Positions 27,031 to 35,581 of a stretch of DNA of 64,000 nucleotides are shown here, piece by piece. The position numbers and the translations under genes are program-made. Source of the stretch: DASPMP01 sp035758925 (GTDB lineage Bacteria; Gemmatimonadota; Gemmatimonadetes; Gemmatimonadales; Gemmatimonadaceae); NCBI GenBank assembly GCA_035758925.1, contig DASTVV010000113.1, forward strand, positions 1 to 64,000, in the 5' to 3' direction. Every line of letters begins with the position of its first letter. Position 1 is the first letter of the stretch. The notes below the pieces were generated by a model. That model worked only from the letters and a program-made list of their open reading frames with translations. It ran no database searches and had not been told where the DNA came from.

Positions 27031-27088
27031 CATCCGAATTCTTCGAATGATAGCGAATCCGTTCGTCTGAATTCGTGGAATTCGGATG
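27031..27088. repeat. dispersed CGAAT-type imperfect palindrome (copy 2)
   Basis: Perfect 11-bp ends CATCCGAATTC and GAATTCGGATG enclose a CGAAT-rich centre (TCGAATGATAGCGAATCCG). It matches both arms of the element at 13916-14022. It fills the gap between the sdhB stop and the TPR-like gene start; TTTTT follows on the plus strand. Confidence 0.75.
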
Positions 27089-27128
27089 CGTTTTTCGTGA
27101 TCCTTGCGGATGGATCTCCGGGAGATTG

Positions 27129-27950
27129 CTAGGATTTCTTTCGTCGACTGAAGATCTTCACGAGCTTCCCCAGCGGATCGTAGAACTCGTCCACGACGCG
27201 TTCCTTGAGAGGAATGATCGCGTTGTCGGTAATAGTTATGTGCTCCGGACACACCTTTGTGCAACACTTGGTGATGTTGCAGTAGCCGATGCCGTGCTCA
27301 CGCTTGAGCTCGGGGATTCGGTCGCCGACATCGAGCGGATGCATCTCGAGCGCGGCGGCGTACACAAAGTGGCGCGGCCCCGCGAATCGCTCGTGCAGGT
27401 GGTGGTCCCTCAGCACGTGACACACGTCCTGGCACAGAAAACACTCGATGCACTTCCGGAACTCCTGCACGCGGTCGACGTCCGCCTGCGACATGCGCCA
27501 GGTGCCGTCGGGTGCGTCCGGCGGGCGCGGCTGGAACGCCCGGATCGATTTCTTTACACGGAAGTTCACGGACACGTCGGTCACGAGATCACGCACGCTG
27601 GGAAACGCCCGCAGCGGCTCGACCGTGACCGGCTTGTCGCTGGGGAGATCGCTGAGACGCGTCATGCACATCAGCTTCGGCATGCCATTGATCTCGGCGG
27701 AGCACGAACCGCATTTGCCCGCCTTGCAGTTCCAGCGGACGGCGAGGTCCGGCGCCTGTTCCGCCTGGATCTGGTGAATGGCATCGAGGACGACCATGCC
27801 TTCGTCCACCGTCGTGTCGTACCGCTGGAACTGGCCGCCCGACGCGTTGCCGCGCCAGACGCTGAAGGCGCGGGACCGCTTCCCGATGGGCTGCTCCGCG
27901 GGAACGCCCGGAGCGCTTGACGTGCTGGGGGTCGACGCGCTGATCGTCAC
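27129..27950 (-). CDS. sdhB: succinate dehydrogenase iron-sulfur subunit
   Basis: 273 aa from GTG 27950, which overlaps the sdhA stop as GTGA; the longer frame is antisense-like. An N-terminal Ser/Pro-rich extension of about 30 residues precedes the ferredoxin domain. [2Fe-2S] ligands are in WNCKAGKCGSCSAEING plus the following LMC. The C-terminal domain has CIECFLCQDVC and CNITKCCTKVCP for the [4Fe-4S] and [3Fe-4S] clusters. It carries electrons from SdhA flavin to the membrane subunit and quinone. Confidence 0.95.
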   Translation of the reverse strand: MTISASTPSTSSAPGVPAEQPIGKRSRAFSVWRGNASGGQFQRYDTTVDEGMVVLDAIHQIQAEQAPDLAVRWNCKAGKCGSCSAEINGMPKLMCMTRLSDLPSDKPVTVEPLRAFPSVRDLVTDVSVNFRVKKSIRAFQPRPPDAPDGTWRMSQADVDRVQEFRKCIECFLCQDVCHVLRDHHLHERFAGPRHFVYAAALEMHPLDVGDRIPELKREHGIGYCNITKCCTKVCPEHITITDNAIIPLKERVVDEFYDPLGKLVKIFSRRKKS

Positions 27951-29761
27951 TTCATCTCCTCGATGATCGCCTTGAGCTCCGACGGCATTGGGGCAATCGG
28001 AACCCGTTCCAACTGCATGCTGCCGTCCTGGCCCTTCTTCACCACGATGTTGAACGCCCCATATTCGCTCGACTTGTCCGGATAGTCGTCCCGGAAGTGT
28101 CCGCCGCGGCTTTCCTTCCGCTCTATGGCGCTGCGGGTGATCGCCTCGGACACCGTGAGCAGGTGTGTGAGGTCGAGGGCGGTGTGCCAACCCGGGTTGT
28201 ACTCGCGGTTTCCGCTGACGCCCACGCGCGCGGCGCGCGACTTGAGCTCGCCGATGGTCTTCAGCGCGCGCTGCATTTCCCCTTCGCGCCGCACGATGCC
28301 GACGAGATCCTGCATCGTTTCCTCGAGGACGTCCTGGAGCTGGTACGGCCCCTCTCCGAGTCCGCCCCGTTCGAACGGTTCCAGTGCGCGTCGCATGGCG
28401 CCATCCACGTCCTGTTCCTTGAGGGCGCCAGAGCGATTTTCGCGGGCGAACTTGGCCGCGTGCTCGCCGGCGCGTCGGCCGAACACCAGGAGATCGGAGA
28501 GCGAATTCCCCCCCAACCGGTTGGCGCCGTGGAGGCCCGCGGCGACTTCACCACACGCGAACAATCCCGGCACCGTCGACATCTGCGTCGTGCCATCCAC
28601 GCGCACGCCGCCCATGATGTAGTGCGTGGTGGGGCCCACTTCCATGGGCTCCTTCGTGATATCGATGCCCGCGAGCTGCATGAACTGGTGATACATGCTC
28701 GGCAGCTTCTTGCGGATGTGCTCCTCGGAATTCGAGAGCCGTTCCTTGATCCACGCGATGTCCAGAAACACGCCGCCGTGAGGTGAGCCGCGGCCGTCCC
28801 GGACCTCGCGCTGGATCATGCGCGCCACATGATCGCGCGTGAGCAGCTCGGGCGGCCGTCGGGCGCTCTTGTCGCCCTGCGTGTAGCGCCAGCCTTCCTC
28901 CTCGTTGTCGGCCGTCTGCGGGCGGTAGTTGTCCGGAATGTTCTCGAACATGAACCGCTGGCCGTCCTTGTTGCGCAGCACGCCGCCCTCGCCACGCACG
29001 CCTTCCGTCACGAGAATGCCGCGCACGCTGGGGGGCCACACCATTCCCGTTGGATGGAACTGGACAAACTCCATGTCCTGAAGCGCCGCGCCCGCGTGAA
29101 AGGCGAGGGAGTGTCCGTCGCCGGTGTACTCCCAGCTGTTGGACGTGATCCGGTAGGCGCGGCCGATCCCCCCTGTCGCCAGCACGACCGCCTTCGCGCG
29201 GAACACCCTGAACCGCCCACGTTCGCGATCGTAGCCCAGTGCGCCGCACACGCGATCGCCGTCCTTGAAGAGCGCGATCACCGTGTGCTCCATGTGGACG
29301 TCGATCGCCTGATGGATCGAGTGATCCTGCAACGTGCGAATCATCTCGAGTCCGGTACGATCGCCGACGTGGGCGAGCCGCGGATAGCGGTGGCCGCCGA
29401 AGTTGCGCTGCAGGATGCGCCCGTCCGGAGTGCGATCGAACAGGGCGCCCCACGCCTCCAGCTCACGAATGCGGTCGGGCGCTTCTTTCGCGTGCAGCTC
29501 GGCCATTCGCCAGTTGTTCATGTACTGGCCGCCGCGCATCGTGTCGGCGAAATGGACGCGCCAGTTATCGCGATCGTCCACGTTTCCCATCGCCGCCGCC
29601 GCACCGCCCTCGGCCATCACGGTGTGCGCCTTGCCGAGCAGCGACTTGCAGATCAATCCCACCGTGACGCCGCTGCCGGCCGCTTCGATCGCGGCGCGCA
29701 ATCCCGCGCCGCCGGCGCCGATGACGAGGACGTCGTAGTCCGAAATCTGGTATTCAGCCAT
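27947..29761 (-). CDS. sdhA: succinate dehydrogenase flavoprotein subunit
   Basis: 604 aa. Rossmann FAD motif VLVIGAGGAGLRAAIEA at the N-terminus and LLGKAHTVMAEGGAAAAMGN with the His that binds FAD covalently in the family. HPTGM and RGEGG lie in the substrate region; the C-terminal helical domain follows. It oxidises succinate to fumarate (TCA cycle, complex II). The order sdhC-sdhA-sdhB with a single membrane subunit matches the actinobacterial/Gemmatimonadota type. Overlaps sdhB by GTGA. Confidence 0.96.
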   Translation of the reverse strand: MAEYQISDYDVLVIGAGGAGLRAAIEAAGSGVTVGLICKSLLGKAHTVMAEGGAAAAMGNVDDRDNWRVHFADTMRGGQYMNNWRMAELHAKEAPDRIRELEAWGALFDRTPDGRILQRNFGGHRYPRLAHVGDRTGLEMIRTLQDHSIHQAIDVHMEHTVIALFKDGDRVCGALGYDRERGRFRVFRAKAVVLATGGIGRAYRITSNSWEYTGDGHSLAFHAGAALQDMEFVQFHPTGMVWPPSVRGILVTEGVRGEGGVLRNKDGQRFMFENIPDNYRPQTADNEEEGWRYTQGDKSARRPPELLTRDHVARMIQREVRDGRGSPHGGVFLDIAWIKERLSNSEEHIRKKLPSMYHQFMQLAGIDITKEPMEVGPTTHYIMGGVRVDGTTQMSTVPGLFACGEVAAGLHGANRLGGNSLSDLLVFGRRAGEHAAKFARENRSGALKEQDVDGAMRRALEPFERGGLGEGPYQLQDVLEETMQDLVGIVRREGEMQRALKTIGELKSRAARVGVSGNREYNPGWHTALDLTHLLTVSEAITRSAIERKESRGGHFRDDYPDKSSEYGAFNIVVKKGQDGSMQLERVPIAPMPSELKAIIEEMK

Positions 29762-29777
29762 TAGCGAGAAGGCGGGT

Positions 29778-30578
29778 TCAGAAGAGTCTCCAATCCGTCC
29801 ACACGCCCATGGAGCACAGCCGCACGTACACGTCCGAGAACATCACGGAGAACAGGCTCACGTATGCCCATTTCATGTGCCAGCGGTTGAGACAGCTCGA
29901 GCAGTCGTAGGCCACTTTGCGGGTGCGGTGCCGGGAGATCTGATCGAGGTAGCCGCCGACGACGTGGCGCATGGCGTGGCAGCCGAGCGTGTAGCAGGAG
30001 AGAAACACGACGTTCGCGGCGAGAATGATCGTCCCGAGGCCGATGCCGAATTCCTTGCCGCCGCCTCGAGCATCGAACCACATCGCCTTCCAGACGTCCC
30101 AGGCAAGAATGAACAGGAACGCGACCGCTACATAGAGGAAGTAGCGATGCACGTTCTGCACGATGAGCGGAAACGAGTGCTCGCCGCGATAGGACTTCCG
30201 CGGCTCACCAACGGCGCAGTTCACCGGATCCGCCCAGAACGCCTTGTAGTACGCGCCCCGGTAGTAATAGCACGTGAATCTGAAGAGGCCGGGAAAGGGC
30301 AGGATCAACAGCGCAGGCGAAAACGGCAGAAGCGGAGGCCACCAGCGGGGCTTGGGCCCGAAGATCGCGTGCGGTGAATCGCCGAACAGCTCGGGCGAGT
30401 AGAACGGTGAGAGGTATGGCCCGGAGGTGAAGTGCGCGTTCTGGAACGCGGCCCAGGTCGCGTACACCACGAACGTACCAAGGACGATGAACGTGACGAG
30501 CGGCGCCACCCACCAGGCGTCGCGCCGCATCGTCTGACCAAAGCCGCGCCGATAGAGCGGCAACGGTGCATGCGCCAT
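29778..30578 (-). CDS. sdhC: succinate dehydrogenase membrane subunit (SdhC-like)
   Basis: 266 aa with about five TM helices (25-45, 85-100, 140-160, 180-205, 235-255). Likely heme ligands are His residues in QNVHRYFLY, LGCHAMRHVVGG and NRWHMKWAYVSL. FRFTCYYYRGAYYKAFWADP and AYDCSSCLNRWHM are conserved in the single-subunit anchors seen with actinobacterial-type SdhAB. It docks SdhAB to the inner membrane and passes electrons to menaquinone or ubiquinone. First gene of the sdhCAB operon, 16 bp before sdhA. Confidence 0.88.
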   Translation of the reverse strand: MAHAPLPLYRRGFGQTMRRDAWWVAPLVTFIVLGTFVVYATWAAFQNAHFTSGPYLSPFYSPELFGDSPHAIFGPKPRWWPPLLPFSPALLILPFPGLFRFTCYYYRGAYYKAFWADPVNCAVGEPRKSYRGEHSFPLIVQNVHRYFLYVAVAFLFILAWDVWKAMWFDARGGGKEFGIGLGTIILAANVVFLSCYTLGCHAMRHVVGGYLDQISRHRTRKVAYDCSSCLNRWHMKWAYVSLFSVMFSDVYVRLCSMGVWTDWRLF

Positions 30579-30639
30579 GTTATCGGAGATCTCCGTGGTC
30601 GTGGAACGGCGGCAATTGAGGGGAGGAGACCGCTGCGCG

Positions 30640-31311
30640 TCAATCCTTGATGCGGACGACTCGCGCGGTGATGATCGAATCGAGCTTCGGGAACTGCCGG
30701 TTCAGGTAGGCGTTCCCCTGCTCTTCGATCCGGTTCTGCATTGGGCCCATTCCTTCCGGCGCGCCCTCGCCATACCCCGTGTACAGGGCGTCCACGACCT
30801 CGATTCCCTCGACGACCTTCGCGATGGGCGCGAAGCCCATTCCGTCCAGACGCCGGTTGTCGCGCTTGTTGATGAAGAGCTGCGTCGTGCGCGTGTTGGG
30901 ACCGGCCGTCGCGAAGGACAGGTAGCCGCGCAGGTTGCTTTGGGCGACGGGATCGTCGCCAATGGTCCGGTCCTTCCAGGCAGCGGTCGTGGTCGGATCG
31001 CCGCTGATCCCGAATTGGGCCATGAAGTTCGGCAGCACGCGGAAGAACTTCACGCCGTCGTAGAAATGACCGTTCACCAGCGTGTAGAAGCGGTCGACGC
31101 CACGCGGTGCCCAGCTACGCACGGCCTGCACCACGATGCGGCCCTTGTTGGTCTGGAACGCCACGAGGAACGAGTCAGGCGCAGGCTCCGCCTGCACGGC
31201 CGGGGTTTGCGGCGCGCCACTCTGCTGCGGCGACTGCGCGCTGCGCTGACACGTGACGGCAACGATCACCGCGATGGGAGCGGCGATGAGAGAGCGGGTA
31301 AGGCGATTCAC
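30640..31311 (-). CDS. peptidylprolyl isomerase, cyclophilin type, exported
   Basis: 223 aa with an N-terminal signal peptide whose end (AVIVAVTCQ) may be a weak lipobox, then a Gln/Pro-rich linker. The cyclophilin core spans about residues 48-215: GVDRFYTLVNGHFYDGVKFFRVLPNF, LSFATAGPNTRTTQLFINKR and GFAPIAKVVEGIEVVD. This is a short form lacking some eukaryotic loops. It should speed proline isomerisation during folding in the periplasm. It lies upstream of sdhC on the same strand, 61 bp away. Confidence 0.9.
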   Translation of the reverse strand: MNRLTRSLIAAPIAVIVAVTCQRSAQSPQQSGAPQTPAVQAEPAPDSFLVAFQTNKGRIVVQAVRSWAPRGVDRFYTLVNGHFYDGVKFFRVLPNFMAQFGISGDPTTTAAWKDRTIGDDPVAQSNLRGYLSFATAGPNTRTTQLFINKRDNRRLDGMGFAPIAKVVEGIEVVDALYTGYGEGAPEGMGPMQNRIEEQGNAYLNRQFPKLDSIITARVVRIKD

Positions 31312-31345
31312 GTCAGGGGTGGGGCTTGGGGATCAGGAAGCGGTG

Positions 31346-31846
31346 CTACGGTTGTGGCGGACCGGCGGTGATCGCGTCGGCGACGCGCTCGCGCTGGTGG
31401 TCGTTTCTGCTATGGAGGATCGCGATGAGGTTGGCCGAGTGGATCAGTGTCGGCAACGGCTGCATCGAAAGGGGCGCGGCGTAGTCCACGTATTTCGCGC
31501 GGTCCAGCCTCGCTTCTTCGCGCTCACGCGTTCCAGCGTCCGGATAAATGTAAAGCTCCAACTCCGAATTGCCGACGCGCAGGAGCAATCCAGGCGGAGT
31601 GAGCGGCGGCTCCGAGACCGTGGCGGAGTCGCGGCGCGGCGCGAGGCCGGCGCGATCCAGTCGCTGGAACACGGCGCACTCGGACCAGAGCCCCGTCGCG
31701 GGACACGCCTGGCTTGTGTTCACCGCCTGGGCCGGCGGAGTCGCCACGACCTGTGCGCTCCCGCCGACCGCGGCGCGGCTCTTCCCCCCCCGCTCGCGCC
31801 CGCACGCGACCACGAGCATCGCGGCGAGCGCCACCCCTCGTCGCAA
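31346..31846 (-). CDS. small lipoprotein, hypothetical
   Basis: 166 aa if started at TTG 31846, 2 bp after the aminotransferase stop; GTG at 31831 is an alternative. The N-terminus is a lipoprotein signal (VALAAMLVVAC). The mature part contains LLLRVGNSELELYIYPDAG, with no family I recognise. Probably anchored in the periplasm and co-transcribed with the Tat-type aminotransferase upstream and the cyclophilin downstream. Start and function are both uncertain. Confidence 0.55.
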   Translation of the reverse strand: MRRGVALAAMLVVACGRERGGKSRAAVGGSAQVVATPPAQAVNTSQACPATGLWSECAVFQRLDRAGLAPRRDSATVSEPPLTPPGLLLRVGNSELELYIYPDAGTREREEARLDRAKYVDYAAPLSMQPLPTLIHSANLIAILHSRNDHQRERVADAITAGPPQP

Positions 31847-31848
31847 GC

Positions 31849-33045
31849 TCAGTTCGCTGCGCCCGAGAGCACCTGACGGAACACGTCCGTCGCCTTCTTC
31901 ATCTCGTCCAGCGTACCGATCGAGACGCGCGCATGCGTCGTGAGCGGCGGAAACGCCCGTCCCACGAGAATCCCGTGCTTGGCGCACGCGTCCTTGAACG
32001 CTTTCGAGTCACGATTGATCGCGACCATGATGAAATTGGTGTTCGAGACACCCACCTTGTAGCCCATGCTCTCGAACGCTTTGCGCGTGTGGTCGCGCGC
32101 CGCGCGATTGAGCTGACGTTCGCGCTCGACGTGAGCGGTGTCCGGTAGCGTGGCGATCGCCGAGGCAGCCGCCAGCACGTTGATGTTGTTCGGCAGGCGG
32201 TGGCGCTGCATGGCCCGCAAGGTTTCCGGTCGGCCGATGGCATAACCCAGTCGCAAGCCCGCCATGCCGAACACCTTGGAGAACGTCCGCACGACGATCA
32301 CCTTCGGGTTCTCGAGCGCCAGCGGAACGGCCGTCGCATACGACGGCTCGTCCACGTACTCGTGGTACGCTTCGTCCACCATCACGACGCACTCCGGGTC
32401 GCGCTTATTGGTCTGCGCGACGAAATCGCGAACCGCGGCCGCACCATGCACGGTGGCCGTGGGATTGTTCGGGTTGCAGAGGAACACCAGGCCGGCCCCG
32501 CTCGTCTGGTCCAGCATGCGGCCGAGGTCGAGCGACAACTGCGCGTCCACTGGCACCGCGCGCACCTGGGCGCGTGTCATCTCCGCGTGCTTCACGGGAT
32601 CCTCGAACGACGGCAGCCCGGTCACCAGCGCGCGGTCCGGCGAGGTGAACGCGTACACGGCCATCCGGAGGATCTCTCCCGACCCGCAGCCGATGACCAC
32701 GTTTTCGGGCGCAACCTTCAGATGCGTCGCCACTGCCTTGCGCACTCCGTCCGCGGGAAGGTCCGGATAGCGCGGCGTTTCGTCGAACATCGCGCGGATG
32801 GCGTCGAGCGCCACCTTGCCCGGGCCGTTGGGATTCTCGTTGCTGTCCAGGCGGACCGCGTCCGACTTGAGCAACCGCGAGGCCGCGCGTTCATCCGAGG
32901 CAAACGACACCGACGACGACGTGCTCAGCTCGAGAATGCCGTCGCGCAGCGCTTCGCTGCCACGTGCCGCAATCAAGGGAACAGTCAGCGCGCCGATGCC
33001 GCTGACGCTGGCCGCTTTCACGAAATTCCGACGCGAGAGATGCAT
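31849..33045 (-). CDS. Tat-exported histidinol-phosphate aminotransferase-like enzyme
   Basis: 398 aa. ATG 33045 has GGAG just upstream and begins MHLSRRNFVKAAS, a twin-arginine signal followed by a hydrophobic stretch. The mature domain is a fold-type I class I/II aminotransferase: SNENPNGPG at the N-terminus, FLCNPNNPT, VDEAYHEY, RTFSKVFGMAGLRLGYA with the PLP Lys, and a C-terminal Arg in THARVSIG for the carboxylate. HisC makes histidinol phosphate in the cytosol; export of such an enzyme suggests a different substrate or a moonlighting role. PLP insertion before folding fits Tat transport. Confidence 0.88.
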   Translation of the reverse strand: MHLSRRNFVKAASVSGIGALTVPLIAARGSEALRDGILELSTSSSVSFASDERAASRLLKSDAVRLDSNENPNGPGKVALDAIRAMFDETPRYPDLPADGVRKAVATHLKVAPENVVIGCGSGEILRMAVYAFTSPDRALVTGLPSFEDPVKHAEMTRAQVRAVPVDAQLSLDLGRMLDQTSGAGLVFLCNPNNPTATVHGAAAVRDFVAQTNKRDPECVVMVDEAYHEYVDEPSYATAVPLALENPKVIVVRTFSKVFGMAGLRLGYAIGRPETLRAMQRHRLPNNINVLAAASAIATLPDTAHVERERQLNRAARDHTRKAFESMGYKVGVSNTNFIMVAINRDSKAFKDACAKHGILVGRAFPPLTTHARVSIGTLDEMKKATDVFRQVLSGAAN

Positions 33046-33143
33046 GGGACTCTCCGTTCGAGGGGCAGGGCGAGGCTTCAACATGCGCAGACCGCTGTCC
33101 GCTGTCCACCGCGGAACGGCCACCTATCATTACGTGCGTGCGC

Positions 33144-34301
33144 ATGGACGCGCTGAGACTGATCCTTGCCGGCGGCGTTGCGCTCGTCGCCCTGGGCGCG
33201 CTCGCACAGTTGGTCTGGGGGTGGCTGGACATCCCGTCGCTCGCTGACGTCCCCGCACCGCCGGCCTGGACCCGACGGCCAAGGGTCTCTGTGATCGTTG
33301 CCGCACGCGATGAGGAACGACACATCCTGGCAGCCGTCACCGCGCTCCTCGGCCAGGACTATCCGGACTATCAGGTCGTCGTGGTGGACGATCGCTCGAG
33401 CGACCGCACGTCCGAGATCATCGCGCGAGTTTCTCGCCAGGACGCGCGCGTACGCGCGCTGCGAGTGAACGAGCTTCCCGATGGCTGGCTCGGCAAGAAC
33501 CACGCGCTGCACCTTGGCGCGGAGAGCGCCGATGGGGAGTTGCTGCTGTTCGCCGACGCCGACGTCGTGCTCGAGCCGAGCGCGCTCTCGCGCGCGGTTC
33601 GACTGTTCGGCGTCGAGCGCGCGGACCATCTCGCGGTCGCCCCGGCGCTCGACCTGCCGACGTGGCCGCTGGCGCTGGTCGTGAACTACTTCATGATGTG
33701 GTTCCTGCTCTGGCTGCGGCCGTGGCGGGCACGCAATCCGCGCAGCTCGGCGTTCATCGGCATCGGCGCGTTCAACCTCGTGCGTGCATCCGTCTACCGC
33801 GGCGTGGGGGGGCACGAACGCATCCGGCTTCGCCCCGACGACGACATCATGCTCGGCAAACTCCTCAAGGGCGCAGGCGCGGCGCAGCGCGTTGCCGACG
33901 GCACCGGCGTGGTGCGCGTCGAATGGTACGCCACCCTGGGACAGCTGGCCCGCGGATTTCGCAAGAATGCGTTCGCGGGCCTGGGCTACAGCGTTTGGAT
34001 GGTGGCCGGAGCCGTGCTGGGGAACCTGGTCCTGGCCGTGTGGCCGTTTATCGCGGTCTGGATCACCGGCGGCGCCGAACGCGCGTTGTACGCGACGGCT
34101 GCCATCGCGCAGGTGGTCGCATACGGTGGAGCAGCGTCGTCCCAGGGTGCACGACGATGGCTGGCGCCCCTTTATCCGCTGGCCTCGGTCCTGTTCGTCG
34201 CCATCCTCTGCGCGGCGGTGTCCCGCACGCTACGCCGGAACGGGATCGAATGGCGTGGCACCCACTACCGGCTCGAGGAGCTTCGCGGGAATCGCGTCTA
34301 G
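33144..34301 (+). CDS. glycosyltransferase family 2, membrane protein
   Basis: 385 aa (GTG at 33138 is an alternative start two codons upstream). TM1 about 7-27, then the GT2 domain: RVSVIVAARDEERHI, VVVDDRSSDRTSEI, LLFADADVVLEP (DxD, nucleotide-sugar metal site) and RPDDDIMLGK. Three or four C-terminal TM helices from about 270. This topology is shared by membrane GT2 enzymes that glycosylate lipids or carotenoids; the acceptor is unknown. Its TAG stop shares a CTAG with the antisense thx gene. Confidence 0.85.
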   Translation: MDALRLILAGGVALVALGALAQLVWGWLDIPSLADVPAPPAWTRRPRVSVIVAARDEERHILAAVTALLGQDYPDYQVVVVDDRSSDRTSEIIARVSRQDARVRALRVNELPDGWLGKNHALHLGAESADGELLLFADADVVLEPSALSRAVRLFGVERADHLAVAPALDLPTWPLALVVNYFMMWFLLWLRPWRARNPRSSAFIGIGAFNLVRASVYRGVGGHERIRLRPDDDIMLGKLLKGAGAAQRVADGTGVVRVEWYATLGQLARGFRKNAFAGLGYSVWMVAGAVLGNLVLAVWPFIAVWITGGAERALYATAAIAQVVAYGGAASSQGARRWLAPLYPLASVLFVAILCAAVSRTLRRNGIEWRGTHYRLEELRGNRV

Positions 34302-34408
34302 GCGCGTTTCGGAGCGGCCTTCTTCTTGGCCAGCTTGCGCGGGCGGCGCTTGCCGTAGGAACCGCGGTAGATCTTGCCCTTCTTGGTGCGCTTGTCGCCC
34401 TTGCCCAT
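34298..34408 (-). CDS. small ribosomal subunit protein bTHX (THX)
   Basis: 36 aa: begins MGKGDKRTKKGKIYRGSYGK and continues RRPRKLAKKKAAPKRA. This is a very close match in pattern to Thermus THX, a basic peptide that fits in the head of the 30S subunit and stabilises it. Excellent Shine-Dalgarno GGAGGCCAGG upstream of ATG 34408. Its TAG stop is the complement of the CTAG that also ends the glycosyltransferase gene (4-bp overlap of stops). Short enough to be missed by automatic ORF length cut-offs. Confidence 0.92.
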   Translation of the reverse strand: MGKGDKRTKKGKIYRGSYGKRRPRKLAKKKAAPKRA

Positions 34409-34482
34409 GTCCTGGCCTCCAAAGCTCGTGGTTGAGGTAGGACAAGAATGTAGCGGGTCGTCGCCCGCCACACGGTGGCCTC

Positions 34483-34851
34483 CTAACGCGCGCCGAACGT
34501 CAGCCCGAAGTACAGCGCCGCGCCTGGATACTCGGGATTTCGGTCCCAGTACACACTGGCCTTCTTCATTGCGGCTGACGCTGCTTCTGCTGCGCGCGCC
34601 GGGTCGCGCGAGAGCGCGAACGATCCACCGTGCGTCAGTGACTTTGCGCGGGTGCCGTCACGCAAACGCACCCAACCTTCCCATTGCTCCAGCCGTCGGC
34701 CGCGCTCCGTGAGCAGGGTAATCGCCTGGATCGCGCCGTCGAGCGGCAGGATGAGCGTGACATCCGAGAGGGACTGTCTGGCTAACTCCGGCGGCAACGC
34801 GGCGAGATCCGTGTTGGCTTCTCGAGCAGCGCCGCCGCCAGCGTCGGTCAC
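34483..34851 (-). CDS. hypothetical protein downstream of L,D-transpeptidase
   Basis: 122 aa if it starts at GTG 34851, overlapping the transpeptidase TAG as TAGTG. No signal peptide or TM. The sequence has a plausible globular pattern (LSDVTLILPLDGAIQAITLL, WEGWVRLRDGT, then ALYFGLTFGAR at the end) but no family I recognise. The coupling suggests a role with the transpeptidase. An unusual start and modest length keep confidence low. Confidence 0.5.
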   Translation of the reverse strand: MTDAGGGAAREANTDLAALPPELARQSLSDVTLILPLDGAIQAITLLTERGRRLEQWEGWVRLRDGTRAKSLTHGGSFALSRDPARAAEAASAAMKKASVYWDRNPEYPGAALYFGLTFGAR

Positions 34852-35405
34852 TAGGGCCGGATCAAAATCCGCGCGCCATTGGGGACCGCGCGCCAGATCT
34901 CCTCGATCTCGTCGTTCGTGACCGCGATGCATCCCTCTGTCCAGTCCTGCTGCCGGTGCAACCCGCCGATACTCGCGAACGCCGGGGGGAGACCATGGAT
35001 CATGATGTCCCCGCCGGCCGTCAGGCCGCGGCTGGCCGCGCGGACGCGATGTGCCGCGTCGGGATACGAGATGCGAAGGGACAAGTGATACTTGCTCCGC
35101 GGATTGCGACTCTGAATGTAAAACAGGCCTTCCGGCGTGCGCCCGTCGCCCCGCCCAATCTTGTCACCAACGGGATTGCTGCCGAGCGCGACACTGTAGC
35201 GATAGATCTGAATGCCGCGATAAAACAGCGTGAGCTGCCGATCGCTCTTGTCGAGCACCATGCTGTCGGCAACCATGCTCCTCGGTGCGCGGGCCGACGC
35301 GCCCGGACTCGCCGACGAGTGCACCGAATCCGGGGCGCTGGCCGGCACCGGAATCGTATCCGCGGGAGCAGCGAGGACCACGAGGACGAGGAAGGCGTGA
35401 ATCAT
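34851..35405 (-). CDS. L,D-transpeptidase (YkuD domain), exported
   Basis: 184 aa with an N-terminal signal peptide (about 1-16) and a Ser/Pro/Ala linker. The YkuD domain covers about 50-184: LDKSDRQLTLFYRG, GDGRTPEGLFYI, and the catalytic motif IMIHGL...WTEGCIAVTN with nucleophilic Cys at about residue 163. These enzymes make 3-3 peptidoglycan crosslinks or attach proteins to murein in the periplasm. The motif spacing is normal for the family. Confidence 0.92.
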   Translation of the reverse strand: MIHAFLVLVVLAAPADTIPVPASAPDSVHSSASPGASARAPRSMVADSMVLDKSDRQLTLFYRGIQIYRYSVALGSNPVGDKIGRGDGRTPEGLFYIQSRNPRSKYHLSLRISYPDAAHRVRAASRGLTAGGDIMIHGLPPAFASIGGLHRQQDWTEGCIAVTNDEIEEIWRAVPNGARILIRP

Positions 35406-35581
35406 CTGCGCAACGATGCGTTAAACGCCGGATCCAGCGGCTGCTGAGATGCTCGGCCTGCGGTAGGTAGCGACGGAAAACGACGACTAGATCAAGGACG
35501 AACGGACGGCAAATCCGTAATGTGTGGTCGACTCGGAAATCTCGAGCGGCCGCGGAGGTTGCGATATTCTAACTTCGGTCA
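35406..35581. other. divergent intergenic region, no recognised element
   Basis: 176 bp between the divergent L,D-transpeptidase and HAD hydrolase starts. It contains AT-richer spots (CAAATCCGTAATGTGTGG, GCGATATTCTAAC) that could hold promoters, but I see no operator, RNA gene or small ORF I would defend. Confidence 0.5.

Noticed and set aside
24888..27050. 720-codon plus-strand frame
   Set aside because: Antisense to the M20 peptidase and TPR-like genes; no recognisable domain and low-complexity Arg-rich content.
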